Assembly: GCF_000311785.1 (NCBI RefSeq)
Contig: NZ_HE978536.1
Span: 208,128-272,127 of the forward strand
Length of the DNA stretch: 64,000 nt
Direction of reading: 5' to 3'
Source: Brevibacillus massiliensis
GTDB lineage: Bacteria; Bacillota; Bacilli; Brevibacillales; Brevibacillaceae
Shown piece after piece: positions 42,107 to 52,542 of this stretch (position 1 is its first letter; each line of letters starts with the position of its first letter). A program made the translations under genes and the position numbers. The notes under the pieces were generated by a model. The model searched no databases and was not told the origin of the DNA. It worked only from the letters and a program-made list of their open reading frames with translations.

Positions 42107-43621
42107 TCATCCGGTCTGCTTGATCCCGGTATGCGCTTTTACCAGGATCTCGGTGTGTTTTCTCTGTTCCTCCGGCGTTGAGCCTCCGCTCAGCACGGTA
42201 CCGAGGTAGCAGGCCAGGAATCCGAGGGGGATGGAGATGAGAGCTGGATTCTTCAATGGGAAAATGGCTTGCTCCATCACATTTCCGCTGAGCAAGATCA
42301 GGCCGACAGAGCTGATTAGTCCGGTCAGCATCCCTGTAATTGCGCCTTTCGTATTAAATCTCTTCCAGAATATTGTCAACAGAATAACCGGCAAATTGGC
42401 GCTGGCGGCAACGCAGAAGGCGAGGGAAACGAGGAAAGAGACATTGAAGTTTCGCGCCCCCAGCGCCAGCAGGATGGAAACGATGGATATGCCGATCGAG
42501 GCCCACCGCGCAGCACGCATCTGTTCTTTTTCCGTCGCTTGTCCATGCCGCAGCACATTGGAATAAAAATCGTGGGCGAATGCGCTGGCTGCAGAGATGA
42601 CCAGACCGGCCACCACCGCCAGAATGGTGGCAAACGCAACCGCCGAAATAAACGCCAGGAAGAAGTCTCCGCCAAGGTGTTGGCCAAGCAGCGGAGCTGC
42701 CAAATTGCCCGCTTTATTCTCCGCCATGATGACTTCCTTGCCGACAAAATAGGCCGCACCGTATCCCAAACACGGTGTCAGCAGGTAGAACACCCCGATC
42801 AGCCAAGTGGCGATGACAACTGATTTGCGGGCAGTCACCGCATCCGGCACGGACAGGAACCGGATGAGAATATGCGGCAGCCCGGCTGTTCCGAAAACCA
42901 GAGCCATGTTGAGGGAGAGCGAATCCAATCCGGCAGCAATTGTCGTAGGAGGCGGAGGCGCAATCATCTCCTCGCCCAGTTTGGCTTCCACCTGATTGAA
43001 CATCTCAACAGGGTTGAAGTGAAAATGGGCCAATACCATGATCGCCAGCGCAATTGTCCCGAACATCAGCAGCACTGCCTTCACGATCTGCACCCACGTG
43101 GTCGCAAGCATGCCGCCGGCCACCACATAGATGGTCATGAGAATTCCAATGATAATGATGGAAGTGGTGTACTCGATGTCAAGCAGCAGCTTGATGATCG
43201 CTCCGGCGCCAACCAACTGGGCGATCATGTAGAAGGTGCTGATCGTGATCGTGCTGAGAGCAGCCGTAGAGCGAATCGCCTTCACGTTAAACCGCGACGC
43301 GATCATGTCTGCCATTGTATACTTTCCCAGGTTTCGCAGCGGTTCGGCAACAAGCAGCAAGACGACCAAATAAGCTACCAGATAACCGATGGAAAAGAAG
43401 AAGCCGCTGAAACCGTTTAACGCAATGGCACCGGCGATGCCGAGAAATGAGGCTGCCGACATGTAATCCCCCGCGATGGCAAGTCCGTTCTGCCAGCCGG
43501 TAATCGATCCGCCCGCGACGTAGAATTGACTGGTCGATTTGTTGCGTTTGGAAGCCCAATAGGTGATGATCAGCGTGATGAGGATGATAATCACAAACAA
43601 ACTGAAAGCGGTTCCATTCAT
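42107..43621 (-). CDS. Sodium:solute symporter, cation/acetate symporter type
   Basis: A 504-residue SSS-family transporter with about 13 predicted membrane segments. ActP-like marks: STSQFYVAGGSITGWQNGLAI, GDYMSAASFLGIAGAIALNGF, LATTWVQIVKAVLLMFG, and AFATILAVVAGLVISAASAFAHDFY. Its ATG overlaps the stop of the DUF485 gene, the conserved yjcH-actP pairing. It probably takes up acetate or a related short-chain acid. Confidence 0.92.
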   Translation of the reverse strand: MNGTAFSLFVIIILITLIITYWASKRNKSTSQFYVAGGSITGWQNGLAIAGDYMSAASFLGIAGAIALNGFSGFFFSIGYLVAYLVVLLLVAEPLRNLGKYTMADMIASRFNVKAIRSTAALSTITISTFYMIAQLVGAGAIIKLLLDIEYTTSIIIIGILMTIYVVAGGMLATTWVQIVKAVLLMFGTIALAIMVLAHFHFNPVEMFNQVEAKLGEEMIAPPPPTTIAAGLDSLSLNMALVFGTAGLPHILIRFLSVPDAVTARKSVVIATWLIGVFYLLTPCLGYGAAYFVGKEVIMAENKAGNLAAPLLGQHLGGDFFLAFISAVAFATILAVVAGLVISAASAFAHDFYSNVLRHGQATEKEQMRAARWASIGISIVSILLALGARNFNVSFLVSLAFCVAASANLPVILLTIFWKRFNTKGAITGMLTGLISSVGLILLSGNVMEQAIFPLKNPALISIPLGFLACYLGTVLSGGSTPEEQRKHTEILVKAHTGIKQTG

Positions 43622-43935
43622 CCGGCCTTCACTCCCTTCCCCTCAACCTCTTCTTTGACTTGCTCGACTATTCTGTCAAATGTGCTTGCCCTGCTCGCGT
43701 ACAAGTGGCAAATGATCCAGGTCATTGCAAATTGAGCAAACGCGTAAAGATACGCCCAGTTGATCGCTCCGATTGCTTTTCCGTTCAACGAGGTCGTAAA
43801 GGCTGTCAGCAGGGGGAGCATAAAGTAGAAAACGATAAAAAAGATGGTGGCCGGGATGATGAACGATTTTTTCTGCCGCATCAACTCCCGAAACGCGGGT
43901 GATTGGACCACTTTGTCCCAATCAGGTTGACTCAT
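43618..43935 (-). CDS. DUF485 membrane protein (YjcH-like)
   Basis: A 105-residue protein with two membrane segments (FIIPATIFFIVFYFMLPLL and WAYLYAFAQFAMTWIICHLY), matching DUF485. It starts MSQPDWDKVVQSPAFRELMRQKK behind AGAAGGAGGAAG. DUF485 proteins are nearly always encoded before an ActP-type symporter and are thought to assist it. Confidence 0.9.
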   Translation of the reverse strand: MSQPDWDKVVQSPAFRELMRQKKSFIIPATIFFIVFYFMLPLLTAFTTSLNGKAIGAINWAYLYAFAQFAMTWIICHLYASRASTFDRIVEQVKEEVEGKGVKAG

Positions 43936-44130
43936 GCTTTCTTCCTCCTTCTGTTTCCCAAGTTTGCAAAGATCGAATTCCAATCTCTGCCTATTTGTAA
44001 TTTATTACAATATTCTTACAATTTCAACTTTGTTTTCTCCTTTGTCCGCTGCTTCCCTACTCCCCACTTGGGCATTTTTCTTCCTCTGCTGTCATACTAT
44101 GCAAAAAGAAGATCTGATAGGAGGATTTCC

Positions 44131-44991
44131 ATGCAGGTTGGCTTTATCGGTACGGGCAGTATGGGGGCCATCCTCATTGACGCTTTTATCGCCGCCCATT
44201 CACTTGCACCCGACAAGATCATCGCCTTTAATCGGACGCCCGATAAATTGACAAACTTGGCTGCTCGGCATCCCGGCCTCCGGGCAGCAAACTCGAATGC
44301 GGAAGTAGCTGAAGAGAGCGACGTCGTACTGCTTTGCGTCAAACCGCTGGAGTATCGCCAGGCGCTGGAAGAACTGGGAGACGCCTTGACGGAACAAAAG
44401 CTCCTCGTGACGATTACGAGCCCCGTCCAACTGGTCCAATTGGAGGATCTCGTCCCCTGTGCCGTCGCCCGGGCTGTGCCGAGCATTACCAATGCCGCTC
44501 GCAGCGGACTTACACTGGTCGAGTTTGGACAGCGCATCACTGATGAACAGCGTCGGTTGGTACTGTCCCTGTTCTCCCGGATCAGTCAGCCGCTGGAAGT
44601 GTCGGAAGGCTTTTTGCGGATTGCCTCCGATCTCAGCAGCTGCGGCCCTGCCTTCCTCAGCTATCTGCTGCAGCAGATGATCCAAGCGGCTGTCGATGAA
44701 ACGGGCATTTCCCGGGAATCGGCCACATTTCTCACCACGCAGATGGTCCTTGGCTTTGCCGATCTCCTCCGCCAGGACGTGTTCTCCCTGCCTTCCCTGC
44801 AAGAACGGGTCTGTGTTCCCGGCGGGATTACGGGTGAAGGTTTGATTCCTTTGCGGGAGCACGTGCCCGGTGTGTTTCAAGAGGTATTCAGGCGCACTCA
44901 CGCCAAGTTTGCCGAGGACCGTGCAGCGATGAGTGAACATCTGCAGCTCACGGCCACGGAAAGGAGCGAAGCAGCCAGAGAATCCGTGTGA
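44131..44991 (+). CDS. comER: ComER, pyrroline-5-carboxylate reductase-like late competence protein
   Basis: A 286-residue NAD(P)-binding protein of the ProC family. It begins QVGFIGTGSMGAILIDAFI, with VLLCVKPLEYRQALEELGD and ARAVPSITNAARSGLTLV. The C-terminal ProC dimerisation part includes SSCGPAFLSYLLQQMIQAA and VPGGITGEGLIPL. In Bacillus comER lies beside the comE operon, divergent from it. The ATG follows TAGGAGGATTTCC. Its biochemical role is unclear. Confidence 0.88.
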   Translation: MQVGFIGTGSMGAILIDAFIAAHSLAPDKIIAFNRTPDKLTNLAARHPGLRAANSNAEVAEESDVVLLCVKPLEYRQALEELGDALTEQKLLVTITSPVQLVQLEDLVPCAVARAVPSITNAARSGLTLVEFGQRITDEQRRLVLSLFSRISQPLEVSEGFLRIASDLSSCGPAFLSYLLQQMIQAAVDETGISRESATFLTTQMVLGFADLLRQDVFSLPSLQERVCVPGGITGEGLIPLREHVPGVFQEVFRRTHAKFAEDRAAMSEHLQLTATERSEAARESV

Positions 44992-45092
44992 CCTGGCTGC
45001 CGGACATCAAGGCGCGCGGCTCAGGTCCGGCCGCAGCTGACTGGCAAAAGCTGCACGTGTGCCGTATGGGTGTCATCGGAACTGCCGGGATA

Positions 45093-45158
45093 AAAAAAGA
45101 GTGCTCCTTTCTTGGGGACAATGGCAAAAAAACCGTCCCGAAGAGGAGCATCTCTTTA
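45093..45158. terminator. Bidirectional terminator between comER and leuS
   Basis: Long imperfect hairpin. The outer AAAGAG-TGCTCCT arm pairs with AGGAGCA-TCTCTTT, and an inner GGGGAC/GTCCC pair lies within. A-rich and T-rich flanks suit both strands. Confidence 0.65.
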
Positions 45159-45187
45159 TGATGTATGACAGTAAACCGACTAGCTTT

Positions 45188-47656
45188 TTAGCCAACGACG
45201 AGATTGACCAGTTTGCCGGGGACCGCAATCACTTTTCTGACGGTCTTCCCTTCGATCAGGGCTTTGGTCTTGTCGTTGCCGAGCACGAGTGATTCCAATT
45301 CGTCTTTTGACAAGCCGCTCGGCACGACCAGCTTGTCGCGCACTTTGCCGTTCAATTGAACGACGATCTCCACTTCATCGAGCACCAGAGCATCAGCGTC
45401 GTAGCTGGGCCAGCTTTGTTCATGCACAGAGCCGTTCTTGCCGATCAACTCCCACATCTCGGCTGCGATGTGCGGTGTGATCGGCGCCATCAGCACGATC
45501 AGCGTCTCCAGAGCGAAGGCCAGCGTGCCGCGGTCAGCTTCCGCAGGATAGGCGTACAGCTTGTTGACCAGTTCCATAATCGTGCTGATTGCCGTGTTAA
45601 ATGTGTACCTCTCGCCGATATCCTCGGTAACCTTTTTGATCGCGTAGTGCGTCATCCGGTACAGTTCTTTTGCATCCCCGCCGGATGGATCGGCCGCAGC
45701 AGTTCCGCTTTTCAGCAAGTCCGCATGCGATTCGACCAGCCGCCAAACGCGATTCAGGAAGCGGTAGCTGCCCTCCACGCCGGTGTCGGTCCAGTCCAGG
45801 TCGCGCTCCGGCGGCGCAGCGAACAGAATGAACAGGCGTACCGTATCCGCCCCGTATTTTTCAATCATCTCGTCCGGACTGACGACATTGCCTTTCGACT
45901 TGGACATCTTCGCCCCGTCCTTGAGCACCATGCCCTGGGTCAGCAGGCTGCGGAACGGTTCGTCGCAGGAGATCATGCCTGCGTCGTGCAGCACCTTGGT
46001 GAAGAAACGAGAGTACAACAGGTGAAGGATCGCATGTTCAATCCCGCCGATGTACTCGTCCACCTGCATCCATTTGTCTGCGTTCTCCTTGGCGAACGGA
46101 AGCGCTGCGTTGTGCGGGTCGGTATACCGCATGTAGTACCAGGAAGAATCGATGAACGTATCCATCGTATCCGTCTCCCGCCGGGCTGCCTTGCCGCAGT
46201 TCGGACAAGTCGTGTGGACAAACTCGTCCGATGTCGTCAACGGATTCCGCTTGCCGTCAATGACGACGTCTTCCGGCAGCATGACCGGCAGCTGATCCTT
46301 CGGTACGGGAACGATGCCGCAGCTGTCACAGTAGATCATCGGGATCGGGGCGCCCCAATAGCGCTGGCGGGACACCAGCCAGTCGCGCAGCCGGTAAGAG
46401 ACCGTCGGGCCGCCAATTCCCTTTTCCTCCAGATGTTTGGCGATCGCCTGAATCGCCTCGCGGTTTGGCATGCCATCGAAGATGTCGGAGTGAATCAGCG
46501 TGCCTTCCCCTGTATAGGCGGAATCGATGCCGACTTCCTCCACCAGCATTTCGCTATCCGGATTGATGACTGCCTTGATCGGCAGCTGGTATTTTTTCGC
46601 AAATGCGAAGTCCCGCTCGTCGTGAGCCGGCACGCCCATCACCGCGCCCGTTCCGTAATCCATCAGCACGTAGTTGGCCACCCAGATCGGCACCTGTTCG
46701 CCGGTCAGCGGATGTTTGGCATAAGCGCCGGTAAAATAGCCCACCTTTTCCGCATCGGCGGAGGTGCGGGAGATGTCGCTCTCCTTTTTCATCTGCTCGA
46801 TAAAGTCGGCGACCTGCTTTTCCTGCGGTTTCCCGGCAATCAAACGGGGAACGAGCGGGTGTTCAGGAGCGATCACCATGTAAGTCACTCCGTACAGCGT
46901 ATCCGGCCGCGTGGTGAAAACGGTGATTTTCTCGTCTGCCAACTCCGGCAGGGTAAAGGCAATATTGGCCCCTTCGCTTTTGCCGATCCAGTTCTTCTGC
47001 ATCGTCCGAACTTTTTCCGGCCAGCGCGGCAAATTCTCCAGATCGTTCAGCAAGCGTTCGGCATAATCCGTGATTTTGAGGAACCACTGCTCCAAATCCC
47101 GTTTTGTCACTTCCGAATCGCAGCGCCAGCAGCGGCCGTCAATCACCTGTTCATTGGCCAAAACAGTGGAACACTCCGGACACCAGTTGACGGAGGCCCG
47201 CTTCCGGTAGGCAAGTCCGCGCTCATAGAAGGTCAGGAACAGCCACTGGGTCCATTTGTAGTAATCGGGAGAGCAGGTGGTCACTTCACGCGACCAATCA
47301 ATGCTGACCCCCAAACGGTGCAGCTGCTCTTTCATGTGGTTGATGTTCTGATACGTCCACTTCGCCGGGGCGGCACCAAATTTGACGGCCGCATTCTCCG
47401 CCGGCAGCCCAAAGGCATCCCAGCCCATCGGATGGAGCACTTGATAGCCGTTCATCCGTTTCAAACGGGCGATAATGTCCCCGATCGAATAGACCCGCAT
47501 ATGCCCCATGTGCAGGTGACCGGAAGGATAAGGAAACTGCTCCAGGCAGTAGAATTTCGGTTTTGACTTGTCTTCATTTGTCTTGTGGCTTTGTCGTTCC
47601 TTCCAGACCTTTTGCCACTTTTGCTCAATCAAGGCAGGATCGTATTGCTTTGCCAT
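45188..47656 (-). CDS. leuS: Leucine--tRNA ligase
   Basis: An 822-residue class I synthetase of usual bacterial length. The HIGH motif appears as HLHMGHMRV near residue 46. The CP1 editing domain includes [22 protein letters not shown]. The zinc-like insert has [20 protein letters not shown] and the KMSKS loop is [17 protein letters not shown]. The C-terminal domain ends with [14 protein letters not shown]. It is preceded by a T-box leader. Confidence 0.98.
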   Translation of the reverse strand: MAKQYDPALIEQKWQKVWKERQSHKTNEDKSKPKFYCLEQFPYPSGHLHMGHMRVYSIGDIIARLKRMNGYQVLHPMGWDAFGLPAENAAVKFGAAPAKWTYQNINHMKEQLHRLGVSIDWSREVTTCSPDYYKWTQWLFLTFYERGLAYRKRASVNWCPECSTVLANEQVIDGRCWRCDSEVTKRDLEQWFLKITDYAERLLNDLENLPRWPEKVRTMQKNWIGKSEGANIAFTLPELADEKITVFTTRPDTLYGVTYMVIAPEHPLVPRLIAGKPQEKQVADFIEQMKKESDISRTSADAEKVGYFTGAYAKHPLTGEQVPIWVANYVLMDYGTGAVMGVPAHDERDFAFAKKYQLPIKAVINPDSEMLVEEVGIDSAYTGEGTLIHSDIFDGMPNREAIQAIAKHLEEKGIGGPTVSYRLRDWLVSRQRYWGAPIPMIYCDSCGIVPVPKDQLPVMLPEDVVIDGKRNPLTTSDEFVHTTCPNCGKAARRETDTMDTFIDSSWYYMRYTDPHNAALPFAKENADKWMQVDEYIGGIEHAILHLLYSRFFTKVLHDAGMISCDEPFRSLLTQGMVLKDGAKMSKSKGNVVSPDEMIEKYGADTVRLFILFAAPPERDLDWTDTGVEGSYRFLNRVWRLVESHADLLKSGTAAADPSGGDAKELYRMTHYAIKKVTEDIGERYTFNTAISTIMELVNKLYAYPAEADRGTLAFALETLIVLMAPITPHIAAEMWELIGKNGSVHEQSWPSYDADALVLDEVEIVVQLNGKVRDKLVVPSGLSKDELESLVLGNDKTKALIEGKTVRKVIAVPGKLVNLVVG

Positions 47657-47681
47657 AGAAAAGCCTCCTCAACGACATGTA

Positions 47682-47959
47682 AATAAAAAACCTCCCATCT
47701 CCAACAGCATGCTGTCAGGGACGAGAGGTTACTTTCCCGCGGTACCACCCTACTTGACGAACAGTCATACGCCGTACGCCCACTTGTGCTTCCGTAACGT
47801 GGAAGGGTCGCTTCACCATACGCAGCCTCGCAGCCTTCCGGTGAAGAGCTCAAAGGCGAGTTCAGAAAAGATTGGGTTGACTTGCACCGTCCGCCAACTC
47901 TCTTTGTGCCGAATCCATTTCCTACTGCTCCTCGTCATTGCCAACCATACTGATCATTA
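47682..47959 (-). promoter_or_regulatory. Leucine T-box riboswitch of leuS
   Basis: On the minus strand the T-box sequence AGGGTGGTACCGCGG (47737-47751) is exact. An AGAGAG motif and GACGAGGAGCAGTAG mark stem I. A specifier reading GAA-CTC-GCC puts CTC (Leu) at 47858-47860. The terminator is formed by AACCTC...GGGAGGTT followed by TTTTTT (47684-47730). Uncharged tRNA-Leu should stabilise the antiterminator and let leuS be read. Confidence 0.93.
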
Positions 47960-47965
47960 CCAATC

Positions 47966-47995
47966 ATTATAGTCAGAGATGTCGCATCCTGTCAA
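47966..47995 (-). promoter_or_regulatory. leuS promoter
   Basis: Consensus -35 TTGACA (47990-47995) and -10 TATAAT (47966-47971) with an 18-base spacer on the minus strand. The -35 overlaps the last codons of the upstream methyltransferase gene. Confidence 0.85.
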
Positions 47996-48735
47996 CTTAA
48001 GGGGCGGCGAGCCGAAAAAAATAGGCGTTCGCTCCCGGGGGTCGGCGGCAACCAGGTAAAATCTCCCGTGATCACAATGTTTTCAAAGCCGGCTTCCCTA
48101 AGCCACCCGGCCAGCTGAATCGGCTGATAGGTGCGCTGGACGTGGACCTCTTCCATCCGGCGGAACAGATCGGCGCGCTCCTGAACGAAGAAGGTAAGCT
48201 GATGCTCCACTTCCAGCCGCTCGGGGTCGCAGAAGCACTGCCAGATGTAATTGATCTCGTCGCCCGTCAAAGTGAACGTGTTGTTGCCAAAGACCTGAAC
48301 GATCTTGTACGGGCTGTGGACGTCGAACAAAAACGTCCCGCCCGGCCTGAGCTGGGCAAAGACGCGCTGAAACGTCCGCTCGACATCACTCTCTTCGAGC
48401 AGGTAGCAAAGCGAGTCACAAAATGAAATCACCGCATCTGACTGAGGCAGCGCCAACTCGCGCATGTCCTGTTCAACCCAGGTGACCCGCGCCTGCTCCC
48501 GCTTCATTTTTTCGTAGGCGATCGAAAGCATCTCGGCGGACAGATCTACTCCTGTGACATCGTACCCGCGTTTGGCCAGCGGAATGGCGAGATTTCCTGT
48601 ACCGCAGCCCAAATCGATGACGCTCTTCGGCCGTCCCGTCCTGGACCAGGCTGCTTCCGCCCAGTCGAGCCACTCGCTGTAGGGGGCATCCGCCATCAGC
48701 GCATCGTAAACGGCGGCTAAATGCGTGTAAGCCAC
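47992..48735 (-). CDS. yqeM: Class I SAM-dependent methyltransferase (YqeM-like)
   Basis: A 247-residue methyltransferase. SAM-binding motif I is KSVIDLGCGTGNLAIPLAKRG near residue 40. Motif II is VTGVDLSAEMLSIAYEKM and motif IV is DAVISFCDSLCYLLEE. Position after rsfS in the yqe cluster matches YqeM of Bacillus. Substrate unknown. Confidence 0.9.
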   Translation of the reverse strand: MAYTHLAAVYDALMADAPYSEWLDWAEAAWSRTGRPKSVIDLGCGTGNLAIPLAKRGYDVTGVDLSAEMLSIAYEKMKREQARVTWVEQDMRELALPQSDAVISFCDSLCYLLEESDVERTFQRVFAQLRPGGTFLFDVHSPYKIVQVFGNNTFTLTGDEINYIWQCFCDPERLEVEHQLTFFVQERADLFRRMEEVHVQRTYQPIQLAGWLREAGFENIVITGDFTWLPPTPGSERLFFSARRPLS

Positions 48736-48739
48736 GGCC

Positions 48740-49096
48740 TTACGCCTGTTTGCTGAGGGAGACGTGTTCCGCCTCGCTCCACAGCCGTTCGATATGGTAG
48801 AAATCCCGCTCTTCCTTGTGGAAGACGTGGACCACGACGTCGCCCAGATCGATCAGTACCCAGCGACCTTCATCGGCGCCTTCGATGCCGCGAACCTGAT
48901 AACCATGCTTGTAGACTTGATCGCGAATTTCACCTGCGATCGCCTGCACCTGCCGTTCGTTATTGCCGTGACAGATGATGAAGTAATCGGCGATGACCGA
49001 CAGCTTGCTGATATCCAGGGTCAGGATGTTTTCCGCCTTTTTGTCCTCTGCCGCCTTGACGACGAGGCGGGCCAGTTCTTCGATTACATTTGCCAC
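48740..49096 (-). CDS. rsfS: Ribosome silencing factor RsfS
   Basis: A 118-residue protein of the Iojap/RsfS family that binds ribosomal protein L14 and blocks subunit joining under starvation. Marks: DISKLSVIADYFIICHGNNERQVQAIA and the end RWVLIDLGDVVVHVFHKEERDFY. It lies between yqeK and yqeM, as in Bacillus. Confidence 0.96.
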   Translation of the reverse strand: MANVIEELARLVVKAAEDKKAENILTLDISKLSVIADYFIICHGNNERQVQAIAGEIRDQVYKHGYQVRGIEGADEGRWVLIDLGDVVVHVFHKEERDFYHIERLWSEAEHVSLSKQA

Positions 49097-49106
49097 AAAA
49101 CCCCTC

Positions 49107-49676
49107 CTATCGGTTGAGTTGATCGTTGTATGCTGTCAGGGTAAGCGGATGGACCCGCTTTTTTTGCTCGATCAAATGGGTGATCGTACCGCCGAGCGCC
49201 TCAGCCAGAGCCAGATTTAGGTCGCTTTCGGCCAGTCGGCGGATGTTGTCCACTCCGGGATACGACCGGCCCGGTTCGATGTAGTCGGCCACACAGACGA
49301 CCTTTTCCAAAAGGGACATTCCTGCCCGGCCAGTCGTGTGATAGCGCACCGCCTGAATAATCTCCGGATCGTCAACCCCCAGTTCGGTCTGAATCACGAT
49401 GGCTCCGACAAAGGCGTGCCACAGTTCCTTGTCGCCGCTCAAAATATCCTCGGGAAAATCGTAACGCAGCAGGTAATCGTGCATCCGTGCCGTCGGCCAG
49501 CATTTGCAATAGTCGTGTGCAAAGCCGGCCAGCTCCGCCTTGTCCGGATCGGCGCCGAAGCGTTGCGCCAGCTCCCGGGCAGCGGCAGCGACGCCGAGGG
49601 TGTGCGTGTAGCGCTTCTCATTCATCTGGGCGCGAATCTGTGCCAGCAGTTTCTCCCGATTGTGCAACAGCTCCAT
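49107..49676 (-). CDS. yqeK: HD-domain bis(5'-nucleosyl)-tetraphosphatase (YqeK)
   Basis: A 189-residue HD phosphohydrolase that splits Ap4A symmetrically. Metal-binding residues: His in KRYTHTLGVAAAA, HD in AGFAHDYCKC, His in ELWHAFVGAIV and in AVRYHTTGRAGMSLLEKVV, and the final Asp in VADYIEPGR. The start overlaps the nadD 3' end by 59 bases. The N-terminal part before the first His has the family's usual length, so this start is kept. Confidence 0.95.
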   Translation of the reverse strand: MELLHNREKLLAQIRAQMNEKRYTHTLGVAAAARELAQRFGADPDKAELAGFAHDYCKCWPTARMHDYLLRYDFPEDILSGDKELWHAFVGAIVIQTELGVDDPEIIQAVRYHTTGRAGMSLLEKVVCVADYIEPGRSYPGVDNIRRLAESDLNLALAEALGGTITHLIEQKKRVHPLTLTAYNDQLNR

Positions 49677-50247
49677 ACAACCCCTGCTCCTTTATATAGT
49701 CTGTCACGGCGGCGGGTACGAGATAGCGCAGGCTTCTCCCCGCTCTCACCTTTTCGCGGATCAGCGTAGACGAGAGATCCCAGGCCGGCATATCGACAAA
49801 TGTCACGTAGCGGGCCAGTGCGGCCTCGTCGTAATCCGCCCGCGGACGCGCCAAGCCGACAAAGCGGACCAGGCTGACCAACTCCTCGATCATGTGCCAG
49901 CTAGGCAGCATCTCCACCATGTCGCCGCCGATGATAAAGAAAAATTGAACGTCCGGGTAGGTCCGGGTCAACTCCCGCATGGTGTCGATCGAATACGACG
50001 GACCGCTTCGCCGGCATTCGATATCCGTCACCCGAAAGGCGGGATGGTCGGCCGTAGCCAGTTCCGTCATTCGCAGGCGATGCCGTGCCTCCGCTATGCC
50101 CTTGTGCTCCTTGTGGGGCGGAATGTAGGCGGGCATAAACCAGACTTCATCGAGCCCGACCTGTTCCCGCGCCTGTTCCGCAGCGAGCAGATGCCCGTTG
50201 TGAATCGGATCAAACGTTCCGCCCAGTATCCCAATCCGTTTTTGCAT
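49618..50247 (-). CDS. nadD: Nicotinate-nucleotide adenylyltransferase
   Basis: A 209-residue nucleotidyltransferase making deamido-NAD. The signature GILGGTFDPIHNGHLLAAE is at the N-terminus, and the C-terminal ISSTxIR-type motif is DLSSTLIREKV. The enzyme normally ends near DYIKEQGLY; here about 20 extra residues follow (GAVAQSGETAGTDSRPDE), encoded within the overlap with yqeK. Confidence 0.96.
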   Translation of the reverse strand: MQKRIGILGGTFDPIHNGHLLAAEQAREQVGLDEVWFMPAYIPPHKEHKGIAEARHRLRMTELATADHPAFRVTDIECRRSGPSYSIDTMRELTRTYPDVQFFFIIGGDMVEMLPSWHMIEELVSLVRFVGLARPRADYDEAALARYVTFVDMPAWDLSSTLIREKVRAGRSLRYLVPAAVTDYIKEQGLYGAVAQSGETAGTDSRPDE

Positions 50248-50259
50248 CGTTTCCCGTCC

Positions 50260-50553
50260 TCACGGAAGCGTAATCGTTTTATGTTCCACAGATTCCTTGT
50301 ACAAGACGACAGTATGGCCGATCAGCTGGACCAGTTCGGCGCCGGAGCCGGCGGCCAACGCTTCCGCAACCTCGTGTTTGTCGTCCAGGTTGTTTTGCAG
50401 GATCGATACCTTGATCAATTCGCGAACTTCCAAAGCTTCCTCTATCTGCTTCAGCATGTTTTCATTTACCCCGCCTTTGCCCACCTGAAAAATCGGGGTC
50501 AGGTGATGGGCGAGAGAGCGAAGATACCGCTTTTGTTTTCCTGTCAACATCAT
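50260..50553 (-). CDS. yhbY: YhbY-family RNA-binding protein (CRM domain)
   Basis: A 97-residue CRM-domain protein associated with pre-50S particles. It starts LTGKQKRYLRSLAHHLTPIF and continues QVGKGGVNENMLKQIEEALE, with the GxxG-type loop GKGG. It lies between aroE and nadD, the conserved order. Confidence 0.95.
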   Translation of the reverse strand: MMLTGKQKRYLRSLAHHLTPIFQVGKGGVNENMLKQIEEALEVRELIKVSILQNNLDDKHEVAEALAAGSGAELVQLIGHTVVLYKESVEHKTITLP

Positions 50554-50554
50554 A

Positions 50555-51400
50555 TCATCCTTCCAAGCGTTTGAGCACCGACTCGCGCATCAGCTCCGTC
50601 GGTGCTGGCTGCCCGGTCCACAGCTCGTAAGCAAGTGCCCCTTGATAGACGAACATCCCGACGCCGGAGTGTGTTCTGGCACCAGCCTGCCTCGCGTGAC
50701 GCAGCAGTTTTGTCTCTAATGGATTGTAAATTAAATCACTGACGATCAACCGCTCATGCAGCCACTCCGCCGGTATCGGCATCTCGTCGACATGGGGATG
50801 CATCCCGATCGAAGTGGTGTTGATCAAAAGCGTGGCAGCCTCGACAGCCGCTTTCAACTCAGAGGGGCCGATCGTTTTCACCGCTGCAATCGACTTCAGC
50901 TGTTCTGCTAAAAATTCCGCCTTTTCCCGCGAACGGTTGTATATCTTGAGCTGTTTTACTCCCTGGTCCGCCAGGGTAAAAGCGACCGCCCGGGCTGCAC
51001 CGCCCGCGCCCAAGAGCACAGCCGCCTGGTCGTGGAGATCTATCTTCATCTCTTCCACCAATGAACGGACGTACCCCAACCCGTCCGTATTGTATCCGAT
51101 CAGCTGCCCCTGGTCGTTGACGACGGTATTTACCGCGCCGATCCGACGCGCCAAGGGATCAATCCGGTCCAGAAAAGGCATGATCGCTACTTTGTGCGGA
51201 ATCGTCACGTTGACGCCCCGGAGGCCAAGTGCGCGGATGCCGGCCACGGCGTCCTTCAAATCATCAGGGGCAACATCGAAGGCCGTGTAGGCAAATTCCA
51301 GGTTCTGTGCGGCAAATGCGGCATTGTGCATCAGCGGTGATTGCGAATGGCCGACCGGATGACCCAACAACCCCACTAACACGGTTTTGCTCGTTATCAT
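50555..51400 (-). CDS. aroE: Shikimate dehydrogenase (NADP+)
   Basis: A 281-residue enzyme reducing 3-dehydroshikimate in aromatic amino-acid synthesis. Marks: [36 protein letters not shown] with the catalytic Lys, [20 protein letters not shown], and the NADP loop [13 protein letters not shown]. Start is the ATG behind GGGGGGAAGAG; a 39-codon upstream extension is rejected. Confidence 0.96.
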   Translation of the reverse strand: MITSKTVLVGLLGHPVGHSQSPLMHNAAFAAQNLEFAYTAFDVAPDDLKDAVAGIRALGLRGVNVTIPHKVAIMPFLDRIDPLARRIGAVNTVVNDQGQLIGYNTDGLGYVRSLVEEMKIDLHDQAAVLLGAGGAARAVAFTLADQGVKQLKIYNRSREKAEFLAEQLKSIAAVKTIGPSELKAAVEAATLLINTTSIGMHPHVDEMPIPAEWLHERLIVSDLIYNPLETKLLRHARQAGARTHSGVGMFVYQGALAYELWTGQPAPTELMRESVLKRLEG

Positions 51401-51426
51401 ATCTCTTCCCCCCAGCGGTGCTCCCG

Positions 51427-52542
51427 TTATATCAGCGCTTTGCGGACGGCAACGCCGACGCCCTTCGGGACGTGTACTTCCAGAGTCGCTTTCCGTTTGC
51501 CCTGCAGCGTAACCCAACCCAGGCCGGAGATGACGACGTCAACCGGGCCTGCGCTCTCGATCTTCAACGTATGCCGGGTAAACGGCGGCAGCAGCTTGAC
51601 CGCTTCGCCAGCCGGGGGGGCCAGAAGCCCGCCATGGTGTTTTGCCAACAGTTCATCTGCTTTTTCCAGCTTGGTGCGGTGAATCGGCAGAGCGTTGGCA
51701 ACGTAGACGACAAACGGCTGATGTTCGCCGCTGACGTAATCGATCCGCGCCAAGCCGCCGATAAACAGGCTTTGCCGATCGTTCAATTGATAGGTTTTGG
51801 GATTGACCCGGCTGGTCGGCGTCAGCTTCCGCAGGTCTTGCGGCGTAACCATATGGCCGATCTGATCCCGGTTGATGATCCCGGGAGTGTCGTAGATAAA
51901 GCGCCCGTCTTCGAGCGGAATCTCGATCTTGTCCAGCGTCGTTCCCGGAAACGGAGAAGTGGTAATCTCCACTCCCGCGGACCCGTAATCGTGGATAATC
52001 CGATTGATCAGGGTAGACTTTCCGACGTTGGTGACCCCGACGATATATACGTCTCTGCCCCTGCGAAGTGCCCCGACCCGCTGCAGCAGTTCGTCGATCC
52101 CCTGCCCCTTGGCGGCGCTGACCAGCACGACGTCGACCGGGCGAAGTCCCAGCTGTTTGGCCTCGTGCTGCATCCAGTTGCGGACGCGATTAAGGTTGAT
52201 GCTGCGCGGCAAAAGGTCAACCTTGTTGCCGACGAGCAGGATCGGATTGTTTCCGACGAAGCGAGGCAGTCCGCGCAGCCACGACCCTTGAAAGTCAAAG
52301 ATGTCGACGACCATGACGACCAGGCTGTCCGTAGCCCCGATGCCGTTTAAGATCCGCAAAAAGTCGTCGTCCTCCATGTCGACCGGCGCCACTTCATTGT
52401 AGTGTTTGATCCGATAGCAGCGCTGGCAGATGACGACGTCCCGATTCAGTGCAGACAAGGGGGCGTACCCCTGCTTTGTCTTGTCTTCCGTCTGTATGGC
52501 GACGCCGCAGCCGGCACACTGCAGCGGCTCATCTGGGCTCAT
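51427..52542 (-). CDS. yqeH: Ribosome biogenesis GTPase YqeH
   Basis: A 371-residue circularly permuted GTPase for 30S assembly. The N-terminal zinc finger has CAGCGVAI and [13 protein letters not shown] motifs run in permuted order: G4 GNKVDLLP, then G5, then G1 [14 protein letters not shown], then [10 protein letters not shown] and G3 YDTPGI. Start is the ATG that overlaps the yqeG stop in an ATGA; a GTG five codons upstream is possible. Confidence 0.96.
   Translation of the reverse strand: MSPDEPLQCAGCGVAIQTEDKTKQGYAPLSALNRDVVICQRCYRIKHYNEVAPVDMEDDDFLRILNGIGATDSLVVMVVDIFDFQGSWLRGLPRFVGNNPILLVGNKVDLLPRSINLNRVRNWMQHEAKQLGLRPVDVVLVSAAKGQGIDELLQRVGALRRGRDVYIVGVTNVGKSTLINRIIHDYGSAGVEITTSPFPGTTLDKIEIPLEDGRFIYDTPGIINRDQIGHMVTPQDLRKLTPTSRVNPKTYQLNDRQSLFIGGLARIDYVSGEHQPFVVYVANALPIHRTKLEKADELLAKHHGGLLAPPAGEAVKLLPPFTRHTLKIESAGPVDVVISGLGWVTLQGKRKATLEVHVPKGVGVAVRKALI

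Noticed and set aside
45356..47566. 736-codon open frame antisense to leuS
   Set aside because: Pure shadow of leuS codon bias; no ribosome-binding site, no motifs.
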